This document shows, piece by piece, positions 35,556-47,369 of a stretch of DNA of 64,000 nt; positions within the stretch are counted from its first letter, which is position 1, and each line of letters starts with the position of its first letter. Source of the DNA: Micromussa lordhowensis (lineage: Eukaryota > Cnidaria > Anthozoa > Scleractinia > Lobophylliidae). The notes beneath the pieces are model-generated. The model searched no databases and had not been told where the DNA came from. It was given only the letters and a program-made list of their open reading frames with translations. Position numbers and translations under genes: made by a program. The stretch is from positions 25,207,734-25,271,733 of the forward strand of contig OZ026599.1 in the NCBI GenBank assembly GCA_964020085.1, read 5' to 3'.

Positions 35556-38500
35556 AACCTGCAATGGCTATGGTGAGGCGGAAAAATTCTGGAGAGCAGC
35601 TATTTTTGGTACAGTGAAAAATGATGTTACCGGCCGTATACCGCCAAAAATTCTTAAATTTAAGGGGGCACCCCCCACCCAAGTTTTCAATTCACTTTCA
35701 AGCGCTGTTACTGAGCATGCATGCAAGCAAATTAATCACACTCATCATGGATTCTTAAAGAATTCTGTACACGTAGAGATGCAAACTTGTCAGCTAAAAT
35801 AGCTTAATAATTAAGGTACAACTGTTGCTCATAGCTTTTCACTAAGCAAAACACCACTGTGTTGTTCCAGAAAATATGCACACCCACCCACTCCCTGTCC
35901 CACAGAAGTTTTCTTTTTGCTTTAAATTCTTCCCACCCCCTCTGGAAACAGTTTAGCTTCATACTTGAGCTTTAAAAGTGTTGAAATGGGGTTGGGAGGG
36001 GAGGGTTGCGTCTAAGCCCCTTGAAATTTCCAGTGACTCTATTGTGGGGATGGGCATGGATATTTTCTGGAACTGAACATTTGCAGAATGGCGTGGTTTG
36101 TGGTGTGCTGGTACAGGTGCTAACAAATGGGCATAAATGGCAAGTAACAGGGGGTATGTTCTTACAGTGTACAGAAATGCCGCATGGCAAGTTGAAAAAC
36201 ATATTGCTGCACACATTACCACCTCTGTTGCAAGTTGCAGCAACACATGGCAACATGTTGTCGTTCAGAGTTGACGTGAGAACTTTGTGTCACAAATTTC
36301 AACATTTGGTAGACACAAGTTTGATCCATTTTTGAATTTGTTTTGGAAATTTTGGTTGGGATGTAAGTGGAACACAACTTCTTGGGTCAGTCCACTGGAA
36401 AATGTCTGAGAAGAGTGAACCAGATCTTCTGAGACAGTAGTCGTGTTTTCCCATGGGCCCTATTCTGATGGAAATATGACTTTGAACCACTATCAAACCT
36501 GTCACTTCCATGGCCTTGTGTATCAAGAAGAAACTTTAAATGGAACAGAATTTTTTGTAAACTCCAACATCACTTTTCACTTGGAATGAAACATTCCTGT
36601 TGCAACACAAGTTAGAAGAAACTGCTACTTGTATTACTCAATTTTATTATTTTGGGTGCAGACAGAGAGAGAGAGAGTCAGAGAGGAAGACTCACCGCAA
36701 TGAATTATTTATGCCCAGAAGTTAGCTTCTGAACCAGCTATGCTAGCTTTCAAATGGCTGTTTCTGCTGTGGTTATATATGGTTGTTCTTTATCTTATTC
36801 ACCTCTTGACAAAATGCAATGGATTTCAATTGGTAATTGGTATTGATAATTTTATGTCTAGTTTAATAATCAGTTTGAGTTGGTTTTCTTTCTCTCAGAG
36901 AACAATGTAATAACCTTATACAATTCAATCTCCAGTCCTTGTATTGAACCATTTTCAATTGGTATTGTGGTATAAAAGTAACCTTGGAAGTATGAATCAG
37001 TTAAGCTAAGGCTGGGCTTGTCAATAGAATGCTCCAAATTTCCGGTGGCTATTCTAACAGACCATATTTGTATTCTGAGTATTAGACTGGAACTAGCTTG
37101 CAACTTCATTGCAAATGACATTTATCTCTTTTTAATGATCTTCCCCGCATAAGCCTCCATTGCAAGTTAGTTCCAGTCCAATACCGGCCTATTGCTCTGA
37201 TGCCTTCACAAGCTTATATTATAGTGGTTAGCTTTTGCCCTGCCGACTTGTATGATCTGGCACAGGTCTTACCTTGCTGGGTAGATAAGTTAGGCTTTTG
37301 GTCATGCAATGGAAGTTCATCTATCGCACCGATTGCATTTGAACATAACTCGCTAGGAACTTCAACATGAATGTGCTTTTCTGCTTTGAAATTCACAAAC
37401 TTAAACCATGGATGCTCATGTCATTGATTCCTGCTGTTTTTAAGCTTGAACCTCATCCAGCCAAAAATTTGCAAGCCCAGTCATCTAAGTGATTTCTACA
37501 GTTTTTCTGACTCTTTGATATTTTGCCGACCCTGTATTATTTTATTTGTCAGTTCATGGGGTGATACATCAACATGCATAAATATGCATGCAATGTTGTG
37601 CAGATTGCATCTTAAATTGCACATTAAGCATCTCTCAAAATGATGACATTTTCATTTTAGAAAAATATTGTTCCACAATTGTTCATGATTATTTTTACAC
37701 ATAATAATGGACGAAAAGTACTTTGACTTAAGTACACTGCAAAAAAGTACTTTCTTACAACAGAATGAAGGAACAGAAACTGGTTTTCTGATTTTTTTTT
37801 ACAAAATAAATGTTTTATGTCATTCTTGTGAATGAAAGTTGAAAGGTCTAAAAAAAGAAAACAAGAAAGAATTTTCTATGCTGCTGTTTCTGTACAGTAG
37901 AGTTATGGAAATTAACTATACCACAGCTATTTCAAAAAACGTTGTTGCGATTGAACTTTCAAGCCAGCATATTTTTCCCAAGAGTAGCTTGTAATGGAAA
38001 AGATCACTGTGCAGAAAATTTCTTCCCCTAGTTTGTTCTTTTAGGATCAAATCAGATGGTATGATTTTTTGCTTTGGGAGTGTCGCAAGTAACATGCTTA
38101 CGGATCCTCACAGTCAACTTCGTGGATCATGTTATCATCTTGACACAAGAATTGTGAGCATGTTGTAGGTTTGATTTAGATGAAGCCATTAACTGCTGTG
38201 AGTGTGTGGTTTGTTACAGTCACAAGCAAGGATAATGCCATCTCTATAGGCCCCTTGTTTTAATCTTCCTTGAGTTTCCGTCGTCACAAAGTGAGTTTCC
38301 CGCTAACAGCTGCACAATTCTGACCTGCATTAATTGTTTCTCTTATCACCGATATTAGTTCAGAATTACGCATCTTTTCTCCTTTGCAGCTAGTTGTTAG
38401 AGTTGTCACACAGTCACTTTCCCCCACTGTGGCAACTCTGATTTTAAGTGGTTGCAAATGAGGGATCTTCTCTTCCACTAGTAGAGAAATCTCAAGAATG

Positions 38501-40480
38501 AAAGGTACAGTAATGTCACAGATTGTTTTGCAGTGAGAAATTCCAGTTATTTTTTTCCCATAATACACAGGCTTGAGGAGTGTACCAAGCAACTTTTTTG
38601 CTAAATAGCTGTGAGACACATGTAAGTAGAGTGTTTGTACAATGGAACTGATATATCAGCTGGCCTGTTTTTGCTTGTCTTTTGTTTTCCTGCAAATGTG
38701 TAAGAATCAAAACCTGTGGAGGAGATATTTGCTTCTGTCATTCAAACAGCAGTGACTTGTTGATTCACAAGCTTAATGCGCAAATCTCTCCTTCACAGGC
38801 TAAAGCCGTGGAAATGTTTTAGGAGAGGAGGGATGAAGAGAATTTATTTTTGTATCCCTGTGCTAAGAGAAAATAGCAGCAAAGCTATCAAGCAGCTTAT
38901 TATATTGCTGGCAATAGTTTAATGCTTTAATCCATTTTAATGTTAAATTATATTATTGTAAAATGTATACATTATATAAAGAGTCCCAGAGGTGTAAAGT
39001 TCGGTGCATGCCAAAAATTAAGAAGATTAAAGTAAGATATCAATATTTTATTATATTTATTTAAAATTCATATTTTGTTCACTTAATTTACATTGAGTCT
39101 AGAATAGAGTTTAGTATGCATGATTAGGACACAACAAATACAAGGAAGGTTGCTGTGGTCCCTGTTAACGTAAAAAAAGAAAATAATTCAGTTGTGACTC
39201 ATAGATGTCAACATATTTAGAAAGTTTAAGAAGAGATGATTTTGTTTTCTTGAGGCTGACGTCCAGCTGGGTTGCAGTGATGGCAAAAGTTGTCCTCATT
39301 GCAAGCTAAGTTATGGTCAACCTTGCTCAAGATGACTCTACCTAGACAGCAATATGGAATCAAAGAAAGCATAGAGCTTATTCATTCACTCTTCAAATTA
39401 TCCTTTAAATGAATGATTTAATGTTGAAGACAAATTTAAGAATTGTTAAATTATTTTAGATTATTGTTTCTCTTTCTTTAGGCAGCACAGATTTTTAACA
39501 GGCTTTATTTCTTCCTTATTTATATTTTAAGGTTAATAAGTACATGCCCTGGTGGTTGTATGACACAGTTGTGTTTGTTGGGACAAATAAACTCTTTTTT
39601 CATCATCTTGAACCACTGTTGATCAATTTGTTCATATTAACTGCCTTATTTAATCCTTCTGTGCAATGTACTGTTGTAAAGGTATACTGCGCAGTGAACG
39701 CATGACAATGACCCCGAGCAAAGCTAAGTACTTTTTAAAACTGCTGGAATCTTACTAATTTTGTCACACCCTTTCCACTTCTGGAACCCATGTGATTCTA
39801 CAGACATTTTAATAGAAGGTGACAAGGTTATGCTATGGGCCCACATTGCATTATTGGATGACAATAAAGTTTTGGGTGCCATTCTCTGAACTGAAACCTC
39901 TCTGGGTCAACCAGGAGTTGGGGTGATATGAGATAATGATGGACTGACAACTTGGTCAAAACACTTTGTTCTCACAGTGCAGACACCTTTCTCTCGTCTT
40001 GTAATTTTACAGACGATGTATGGACAAAAAAAATTCTCTACATTTAGTTATAAACTAGTACAAATTTCTCCTATCACGATTTTGGTAAATTCTGGTGCAT
40101 TTTTGAGTTATTTTTTTTGTAAAAAAAAAAATCTCTTAGTCGGCGTGTCGAGTATGTTGTGGACGGGTCAATGGATCAGTGAGTCAGTGAGTCAGTGAGT
40201 GAGAGATGTATGTATGTGACACCAATCAGATCGGATCTACTATAAACAGCCAATCAAATTTCTTGTTTTTAAAGTAAATGGTATATGAGAAGATTTGATC
40301 CCGATACAGTTCAGAACTGCCATATTTATTCTTCTATAAAAGAGGAGGAAGTATTCATATGTTGGGTTTACTTTGGCATTTTCTGTGAGTTAGGCTTAGG
40401 ATTTTAGTTATGGACGAGATGAGCCTTGAGGTATGAAACATTGCGTGAGGTAGTTGTATGCAAATGGATGAGATGTTTTT
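35556..40480. other. 3'UTR and intergenic sequence after the six-finger exon
   Basis: Candidate poly(A) signals are AATAAA at 37805-37810 and 39586-39591, the second followed by T-rich sequence. Small simple repeats occur (AGAG at about 36665; TCAGTGAG at about 40175-40200). No exon is recognised. Confidence 0.45.
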
Positions 40481-41160
40481 ATTTTTAGTTACAAAGGTAA
40501 CTTGATATTTTTGTTTTTCACAAGAAATAAATTCAATTAGACGTCACACATCGTTGCTTCTAGTTTGTACGAAATGTTTTAGAGGAGACGAGACTATTTT
40601 GATTTGAAAGAGTTCGAACGTTTACAATAGGTACAGGTAACGATTGTTTTGTTGTTGTTGCATGGAAATATAACGATATTTTATTTTTTCGTTACAAAGA
40701 GTAATTTGACACTTGTTTTTCACAAGGGAGTAAATTCAATTAGAGCTGGCAAATCATCACCACTTGTTCCCACGAGATGCTTGCTATTTTTAGTTACAAA
40801 TGGTAACTTGATATTTTTGTTTTTCACAAGGAGTAAATTCAATTAGATGTCACGCATCGTTGCTTCTAGTTCTTACGAAATGTTTTAGAGGAGACGAGAC
40901 TATTTTGATTTGAAAGAGTTTGAACGTTTACAATAGGTACAGGTAACGATTGTTTTGTTGTTGTTGCATGGAAATATAACAAGATATTTTATTTTTTAGT
41001 TACAAAGGGTAATTCGACACTTGTTTTTCACAAGGGAGTAAATTCAATTAGAGCTGGCAAATCATCACCACTTGTTCCCATGAGATGCTTGCTATTTTTA
41101 GTTACAAATGGTAATTTGACACTTTTGTTTTTCATATGGGAATGAATTAAATTAGACTGT
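40481..41160. repeat. higher-order tandem repeat (305-308 bp, about 2.2 units, each of two related halves)
   Basis: Units start at 40481, 40786 and 41094 with ATTTTTAGTTACAAA. Within each unit a second half (from about 40684 and 40988) repeats the GTTACAAA...TTTTTCACAAGG...TAAATTCAATTAGA theme with a different tail. The third unit is partial. Confidence 0.85.
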
Positions 41161-43519
41161 CAACGTGTCAGAGGTGTTTTTTTCTCTTTCTTTTTTCGAT
41201 AAACTAGTGTTGTTGTGTAAAAGGGGTAAACTTAGGACTCGTATAAAATACGAAAAGTTCTCTTAACTTGAGTATTTTTGAGCACAAATTCCTCTTGGGG
41301 TTGAAAGGGCTATGAGATCGGCGAGTGATAGGGAGTTAAGCATGTGGCGTGTCACCCCAATTACGAAGTGGGTTGCATCAAAGAACAAATCAAATTGCCT
41401 GTTAGAAAATAAGATGGTATCTACATTAATTTGGAGACGTGTCAGATTACTGTAGTTTGTTCAGTAAAACAGTGTACATGTCATCGATTTAGCTTTATGG
41501 ACGGAGAATTACATAACGAAAGTAATTTGTGTGATGCTCAACTGCTTGCAACGCACACACGCCAAGGCCTTCACTTCGACTCTTTCCACTCTCAACATAA
41601 ACCAGGCAGCCAGACTTTTAAACCAAAATTGTAAGGCCTACTATTCGTTTATCTTAGAGATTTAAGATCGTATGTATATCATAAATTCTCACTTTCTTTC
41701 ATGCTGTGCATCGTAGCCAAAAACACTTGTCAAATTAACTAAATTGTCACTGTAAACACTCCCTTAAATGCTCCTATCTTCATAACCTTTTAATTAAAAA
41801 AATAACTCTTGCACGCCTTGTGTGCTTATGTTTAAGCATTAGTAGCTGGTTTTGCGAGCTCACCGAACTAATTTTTGTCATGATACCATACATTTCTTCT
41901 ACTGGTTACCCCCAAAAAACGCAAGGGATTATGGGTCATGTGCAAGTAGCGAATAGGAATATGAGGTTTATTTTATAGAGTTACTTTACCAGCTCATGGA
42001 TGGACCTGGAATGTCCTAAAAAAGTCATGGAATTACGAGGACTAACCCTTAAGAAAGTGTGTATACAAACTGAACAATGCAAAAAGCTAGTCACAGAAAG
42101 CAGTCCTCCTTCATTTTGGTTGGCAGTAAATTCCACTTAGTTACTCTTCTCCTAGCCATAACAATTATGTTGTACTCCCTTTCCTCGCTCTTCCCAACAG
42201 AGCACAAAGAGATGAGATAAAAAAGAATCATGATCATTAGGGAGATTCTTAAAATAATATGTTCTGGTCAAGCTTGCCCCCTGGGGTTGGTGGGGGGGGG
42301 GGGAGGGGAGGAACTCCCACATAGAAAGGATAGGGGTGCTTGTCATATATTTTAGGGTTTAAAAATGCAGTTTTGGTACCTCTGATGGGTGTTAGCCTCA
42401 AAAGGTCCAAAGTGGGGGCTTTCGTGGTACCTTTTAGGGTATTGAGATGAACAAATTAAATGACAGGAGATATTTGACAATCAACTGATTTCTAATTTTG
42501 TCTTGTTCACACCAGGAATTCACAACTCCACAAAAGAGTGTTCATTCATTGGTTCCTCTTAGGGGTGATAAACATTTCACGCCACGCCCAAAAAACAGGA
42601 TGTCGGTGTCTCTTAGTGGTTCTTTTCAAAATTTGCGTTGAGCACCCCCACACTTTTTATGTGGGACTCCCTCCCCCTCCCCGGGTTTCTTCAAATCAAA
42701 TAGAGAACACTCCATGATCATCTTTTTTTTTCCTATAACAAGGCATTTATTTGATGATAACCTGTCTAGATAACAAGAGCATGATGCATTATTAAAAACA
42801 ATCCGAGTTTCTAAGTTACTGGTATATGTTAATACTTCTAAAACATATTATACTTACTTGTCACCTTACACATCATCAATTAAGCTGCTTCAAGAGTTGA
42901 CAAGAGTTTGCAGTGACTAAAAATATCTAAAATAGTAGGCCCACAGTCTCATATATATAGTATCTTTACAGGCCAACATCTCTATGCATGTCATGCAGAA
43001 CAGTTCATTAAGTTTATTATACCTCTGACATGTCCCAGTTGTGGTTGTGTCACTGTTGACCTCTTGCAAATTGTTACAGGAATCTTTTGTGGCCTAAAAT
43101 TTATTCCTTTACATCATGCCATAAAGAAAGTAGTTATAATAATCCTTCATGTATTACAGCTAACCTGTTGGCACACAACTTGCTGCACTTGGTGCCTACA
43201 TTATTTTAATGAACCCAATATATCCGGGACCTCCTACTTAGTCAATAAGCAGCTAAAATGATTCCACATGGTAATAAATTTGTTCTTTTTCGCCTCTTTC
43301 AAATTTCACTTCTTTTTACTCAGTGGATTATGCAGTGAAACTCTCTTTTAAATGGAGAAGATTAGACTACTGTCTGGAAATTTTAGTAAGTAAACCCCTT
43401 CAGGTGGCTGGTATGTTGGCTCATAATGTCCGTGGCTGAGAGATCGTCCGAAAAATGAACATTTGGCCAAGAAGAGAAGCTTCGAGGGCAAATGTGAAAT
43501 TTTGACGACTGGCTAGTAG
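41161..43519. other. intergenic, no supported gene
   Basis: It contains MITE copy B and a G-rich run at about 42290-42310. A 67-codon Cys/His-containing frame at 41431-41634 has no splice support or family resemblance. Confidence 0.45.
42285..42685. repeat. MITE copy B of the same family
   Basis: The left end GGAACTCCCACATAGAAAGG and right end CTTTTTATGTGGGACTCCC are inverted. Internal blocks TTTTGGTACCTCTGATGGGT and CACGCCCAAAAAACAGGA are shared with copies A, C and D. An extra about 70 bp is present in the middle (after GACAGGAGATATTTGACAAT). Confidence 0.78.
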
Positions 43520-43877
43520 TTTATTCTCACTGACAATTTCATCTTACCAATGATATGCAGGAACAGTGATAAAACATTCTTGAAAAACTCAAACATTGTG
43601 AAGTTCAATTCTAAGGGAAAGAAGGTTTTAAATGACAACATTCTTAAACAAAAATAAGAAGCAAACCTGACATTAATATCCAGAGGTGTTGGGTTGGGGT
43701 TGGTTATGAGGATGTTAAAAACAAAAAAAAAATGATTCCACTGGAGGAGAACAGGACGGATGTTAAAAACTAAACAACAAAAAAACATGGAGGGGAATAC
43801 ATATTTTCTGGAGCAGCACACAATTATAGTAGTAATGATGGTTTCAATGTGAGTTTACAAGTCAGAACCTTGTTAAG

Positions 43878-43997
43878 TCAGTCAGTGACTTTCTTGTAAG
43901 TGATATGCAGATGTTTTTGAAGATCAGTCTTGGCTGTTTGCATGAAACACTCCATCTCCAGTGTATCTGCGTCCTTCAGTTTGTATCGTCTCTCAAC
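43878..43997 (-). CDS. nitrobindin-like exon 5 (haem-ligand region and stop)
   Basis: The acceptor is ATATCATTAG; phase 0, 39 codons and TGA. It encodes a VERRYKLKD strand, an ECFMQTAK segment and KHLHITYKKVTD, the conserved closing strand with the candidate proximal histidine. A TTTATT on the plus strand at 43520-43525 reads AATAAA on this strand and may be the poly(A) signal. Confidence 0.91.
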   Translation of the reverse strand, partial: VERRYKLKDADTLEMECFMQTAKTDLQKHLHITYKKVTD

Positions 43998-46793
43998 CTA
44001 ATGATATTGATCAATTTATTACACTTAATCTGTATTTATCAGGGTTGTCACAATAATGGCCAATCAATGGTGAAAATCACCATTTAGTTCATCATTTCAA
44101 AACCTTTCTTACAACTCACTTTATTGCGATATCACATGAAATAGCAATGAAAAGTAAACTATGTGCACATTCAGGGTTCGTACTCTGGCTTTCCATGACC
44201 TTTTCCATGACCTTTCCAAGTTTTCCACAACCTAAGTTAAGCAGTTGGTCTCACAGTTGTATGAAAACAATCTTTATTTTACACATTTTCCAGCATTAAT
44301 GCATAAAATGTGTGCTTGTGTCTATATTTCTACTGAAATTAAAAACTGTTGCTGACTCCTCTGTTGTTTTTTCAAATTATTTTATCTTTTTGCCTTTTTA
44401 TTTCCGAAAGTACATTGCTTTTCCATGACTTTCCATGACCTTCACTTAAACTCCATGACTTTCCAGCCCTGGAAATTGAAATAATAAATTCCACGACTTT
44501 CCAGGTTTTCTATGACCTGTACAAACTCGGACATTGGAGCTGAAATAATACTAACTGGAGTTTCCATATGTGTTTAAAATAAGTACCCTAGGCTAGAAGT
44601 GTTAGTAGCCTGTAATGCTCCTTAGTGTTATATGGTAAACAAAACCATTCTGAGGGGTGGCCAATGGTCATTAAAAACCCATGAGTCTCGCAAAATATTG
44701 TTGAATTTCAGGGATCTTGCAGTCTCAATTTTCATGGGTTATGTGTGTCTTGCAGTCTTGCTTTTTTTCAATAAGTAAAGTTGTCTTGTGAGTAATGAGT
44801 AAGAAAAATAAAAGTGCAGAAGTTCAAGATTATATAGTTCCTTTGTCCTTCTAAAAATTTGCAGTATCGCAAGTACTATTCCAGGTGACTGATACCTGGA
44901 TAGTTTGCTATTTTCAATTTGTACCTTTAAAACTTGTGGATCCGCACCGAAACTCATTCTTGCCACTGAGTTAGAAAGAAGATGAATCTCATGCCCATTA
45001 ACCTTACCCTCTGAAACTTCGGCAAGACCTGTAAAAATGTCAGGAACGATGCATCATTGTGAGCACAACTTCAAAAAGTAAAAACTCCAAAGAAATATCT
45101 TCATGATAGAAACCTGCAAACAGTGGTTTAATTTGTGAAAATTTTCTACATAAAATTAATGTATTCGTCTGAATCTTTAAAAGGGATGTTATCATGAGCC
45201 TGAGGGAGGGGATGGTAGGGGGAAAATTTGAATCTGGGCGTGGTTCAAATTTAATTTGACCCTTAAAAGATACCACTTAAAACAGAAATTACAGCATTTG
45301 TTTTAATCATTTTTTTCAATTTCATAACTTGAGGTCAATTCTTTCAACTGATAAACATGCCTACCTGAATTCTGAGCTATAACGAGGGCCGCCGTTGAAG
45401 TTTCTGGCTTAACTCTTAGAAAACCAACTTCATTATGCATAGGATCTCCTGTCTCCAGATGCCATGTTCTAGAGCTTGAAAATTACCCACAGTCACAAAT
45501 TAGGCATTTGTATTGCATATGATTGCTCCTTAAGAAACTAGTTTATACTAATAGTATGCTTCTAGGTCTGGGGGGGGGGGGGTGGGAACCTCCCACATAA
45601 AAAGGACAGGAATGCTTGTCATATCTTTTGGAGCTTAAAAAAGCAGACAGGAGATATTTGACAATCAACTTTACTACTAGAAGGTACCGGTATTTAAAGC
45701 AATTGTCTTTATCGCTATTAAACATTATGAAAGTGTCAGTTAATGTGTCTGTTTAGAATTGGTACCTCTTAGGGGTGAACAGATATTCAAGCCACGCCCA
45801 CAAAACAGGATCGTGGTACCCCTTGGAGGTTCTTTCCAAAATTTCTGACAAGCTTCCCGTCCTTTTTATATCCCCATCTTGCATGTCTGCAGGGTTAACA
45901 ATGAAAGTTCCTTTGCCATGGATAATTTGCAAATGAAGTTTTGTTTGGTTAGAATAATAGATGAGCCAAAACAAGATCTTGGGGTAATATCTGCACTGTG
46001 GACTCTTGGCAAGGTTTTGGCCACTAAGATTTTTCTACCTTACCAAAATTTCACACAGTGATCTCAGCTATATTGTCAAAATTAAACAACTTGATCAGAT
46101 CATGTCGTAATTTAAATTAAGATCTTGCTGGTCTTGGCCAGATCACCATTACTTTAACTGTGAAGAATTTTAAATTTCTTTCTGTGTATTCCATTCTGAT
46201 GACACATTCTGTGCTCTTCTTCTACCTAGCTGAAGTTAAGAGCCACTTTGCTCGACTCTGATCTGGAATAACATAATATTTGTAAACTGCACATCTCGTT
46301 TCTTACTTGTAAGAGAGCATTGGCTGTCCCACATGATCAAATATCATTTCTTCGCCATACACGAAGGGTGAGATTGTTGGATAAACACCACAGCCTTCTC
46401 CCTTCCACTTCCCAACCAACCACGAAACCTTGTCAAGTGCCTCGTGAAGGGCTTCCTATAAATAATGAGACTAAACGTGAAAGACTGCACGTAAGCCTAA
46501 GCCTCCACAGACACCAAAGAACCAGTCCCATACTTTTCATCTTTTTCATTATCCATAACTAAGCCTATTTTCTCGCAGAAGGAAACTCCGCGTGCAGGTT
46601 GTTTGCACTGCAATCTGTCGACCTGATATAGCTCTGTCACCTAGCTCTGTCACCTAAAGTACTGTCTTTGAATAATACGCGATACTTTAGTAATACATCT
46701 TACCATATTTGAAGCGTTTGAACACATCGTTCTCCTGTGAAACAGTTTTAACAGCGGACGAGCTCTGGTTGCAGACGACAGCGCAACTCTCAT
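43878..46793 (-). CDS. nitrobindin-like haem-binding beta-barrel protein (THAP4 C-terminal domain type), 5 exons
   Basis: Nitrobindins are small ferric-haem beta-barrels implicated in NO and peroxynitrite chemistry; in vertebrates the domain is the C-terminal part of THAP4. Minus-strand exons: 46793-46704, 46455-46307, 45474-45365, 45028-44925, 43997-43878, giving 190 residues. All junctions are GT-AG and phases match. Visible blocks are the hallmark GKWKGEGCGVYPT (45-57), DHVGQPMLSY, GDPMHNEVGFLRVKP, AEVSEGKVNG, SVARMSFG and the C-terminal KHLHITYKKV. The last carries His180/His182 at the position of the haem-ligating His in THAP4. No THAP zinc-finger domain is seen. Residues 1-30 are Arg/Ser-rich without acidic residues, resembling a mitochondrial presequence. 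The start is the only ATG of a well-spliced first exon. Confidence 0.88.
44190..44530. repeat. TTTCCATGAC-rich repeat
   Basis: CCATGACTTTCC or CCATGACCTT occurs about eight times, clustered near both ends of this stretch. The interior is A/T-rich. It looks like a non-autonomous element with subterminal repeats, but I cannot define its ends. Confidence 0.5.
44925..45028 (-). CDS. nitrobindin-like exon 4
   Basis: The acceptor is ATTTTTACAG and the donor GTACAA. Two bases complete a Gly codon. It encodes LAEVSEGKVNGHEIHLLSNS followed by VARMSFGADPQVLK, matching VVEVEEGEVNGQEL and SIARISFAKEP of the family. Confidence 0.91.
45365..45474 (-). CDS. nitrobindin-like exon 3 (PMHxExGFLR motif)
   Basis: The acceptor is ATTTTCAAG and the donor GTAGGC. 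The first base completes an Asn codon with exon 2. It then encodes SRTWHLETGDPMHNEVGFLR and a VKPETSTAALVIAQNS segment. This aligns block by block with the PMHRECGFIRLKPDT...AQNTG of human THAP4. Confidence 0.92.
45568..45872. repeat. MITE copy C, inside a nitrobindin-like intron
   Basis: It contains ACCTCCCACATAAAAAGGAC, GACAGGAGATATTTGACAAT (as in copy B), GGTACCTCTTAGGGGTGA and AGCCACGCCCACAAAACAGG. The right end GTCCTTTTTATATCCCC is partly decayed. Confidence 0.78.
46307..46455 (-). CDS. nitrobindin-like exon 2 (WKGEG...YPTI motif)
   Basis: The acceptor is TTATTTATAG and the donor GTAAGA. There are 49 codons plus two bases. It contains the family signature G-x-W-x-G-x-G-x(3)-YPTI followed by the EEMIFDHVGQPMLSY strand pair. 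This is the exon that first identifies the family. Confidence 0.92.
46704..46793 (-). CDS. nitrobindin-like exon 1 (presequence-like N terminus)
   Basis: It encodes 30 residues: five arginines, one Lys, one His and no Asp/Glu, with an amphipathic look, ending before donor GTAAGA (phase 0). This is the least conserved exon, and its assignment rests on the clean donor, phase and position. A second possible start is an in-frame Met at residue 23. Confidence 0.7.
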
Positions 46794-47198
46794 AGTTTTG
46801 TGACAGAAAGACGAATTTACTTACTCAGAAGGTAGGGGTAAAGATGTCAAGAGCACTTTTCAATTCACTTTTTTCCTTCCATTCTGCAGACAAACACTTC
46901 TCGATGTACTCAAAATTCCATAAATATTGCTTTTCCGGGTAGAAAATTCCGTTTATTGTCTTTCAAAACAAAAGGATCCCGGAAGAGCATCCATAAACAA
47001 CCTACCCTACCCGGCTGAGGAATAATCTGAGACTCTTTCGAAGCTCGCAAAGTCACTTGGGAATGACACGCCGTTGGAGGTAAATTCAAACCAGTTGTCA
47101 TGTTCGAAGAGTTTTGATTGCGGAAAAAAGATTCCAGGAATGAATTATCTTTAATATACCTGTAAACAGGGAACGTAATTCTCGAATACCGACCAAAA
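46794..47198. promoter_or_regulatory. candidate bidirectional promoter between nitrobindin-like and Csm1-like genes
   Basis: Only 405 bp separate the two divergent start codons. CpG is visibly more frequent here than in the flanking introns. I see no TATA box in a convincing place for either gene. The 5'UTRs of both genes must lie within it, or one may overlap the other. Confidence 0.6.
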
Positions 47199-47369
47199 AT
47201 GCCTGTGGCTACAAGATCGTGTACAAAACAGAGGGGAAGACCGCGAATCGAGGACGAAACTCCGGTGACTTCAACGACAGTTCCTCGCCGGTATCCAACG
47301 CGTTCTTCAGCGAAACGGAAGATTATCCACCAAGAAAACCAAGGAAAAGGCTTAGAACCACCTTCTAAG
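47199..47369 (+). CDS. Csm1-like exon 1 (AT-hook-like basic N terminus)
   Basis: ATG at 47199, donor GTGAGA, 57 codons, phase 0. It encodes a basic segment with KQRGRPR and two further Arg-rich stretches (VPRRYPTRSSAKRK). A nuclear-localisation or DNA-binding role is plausible. A stop-free antisense frame of 179 codons overlaps it, but I regard that as a shadow. Confidence 0.82.

Noticed and set aside
36006..36335. 109-codon plus-strand ORF between the muscleblind and nitrobindin-like genes
   Set aside because: It overlaps two comparable minus-strand frames in other phases and has no recognisable domain or splice context.
46500..46560. Alternative first exon of the nitrobindin-like gene starting at a minus-strand ATG near 46557
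   Set aside because: It would need an intron of only about 50-60 bp and a weak donor. The 46793-46704 exon has a clean donor and exact phase.
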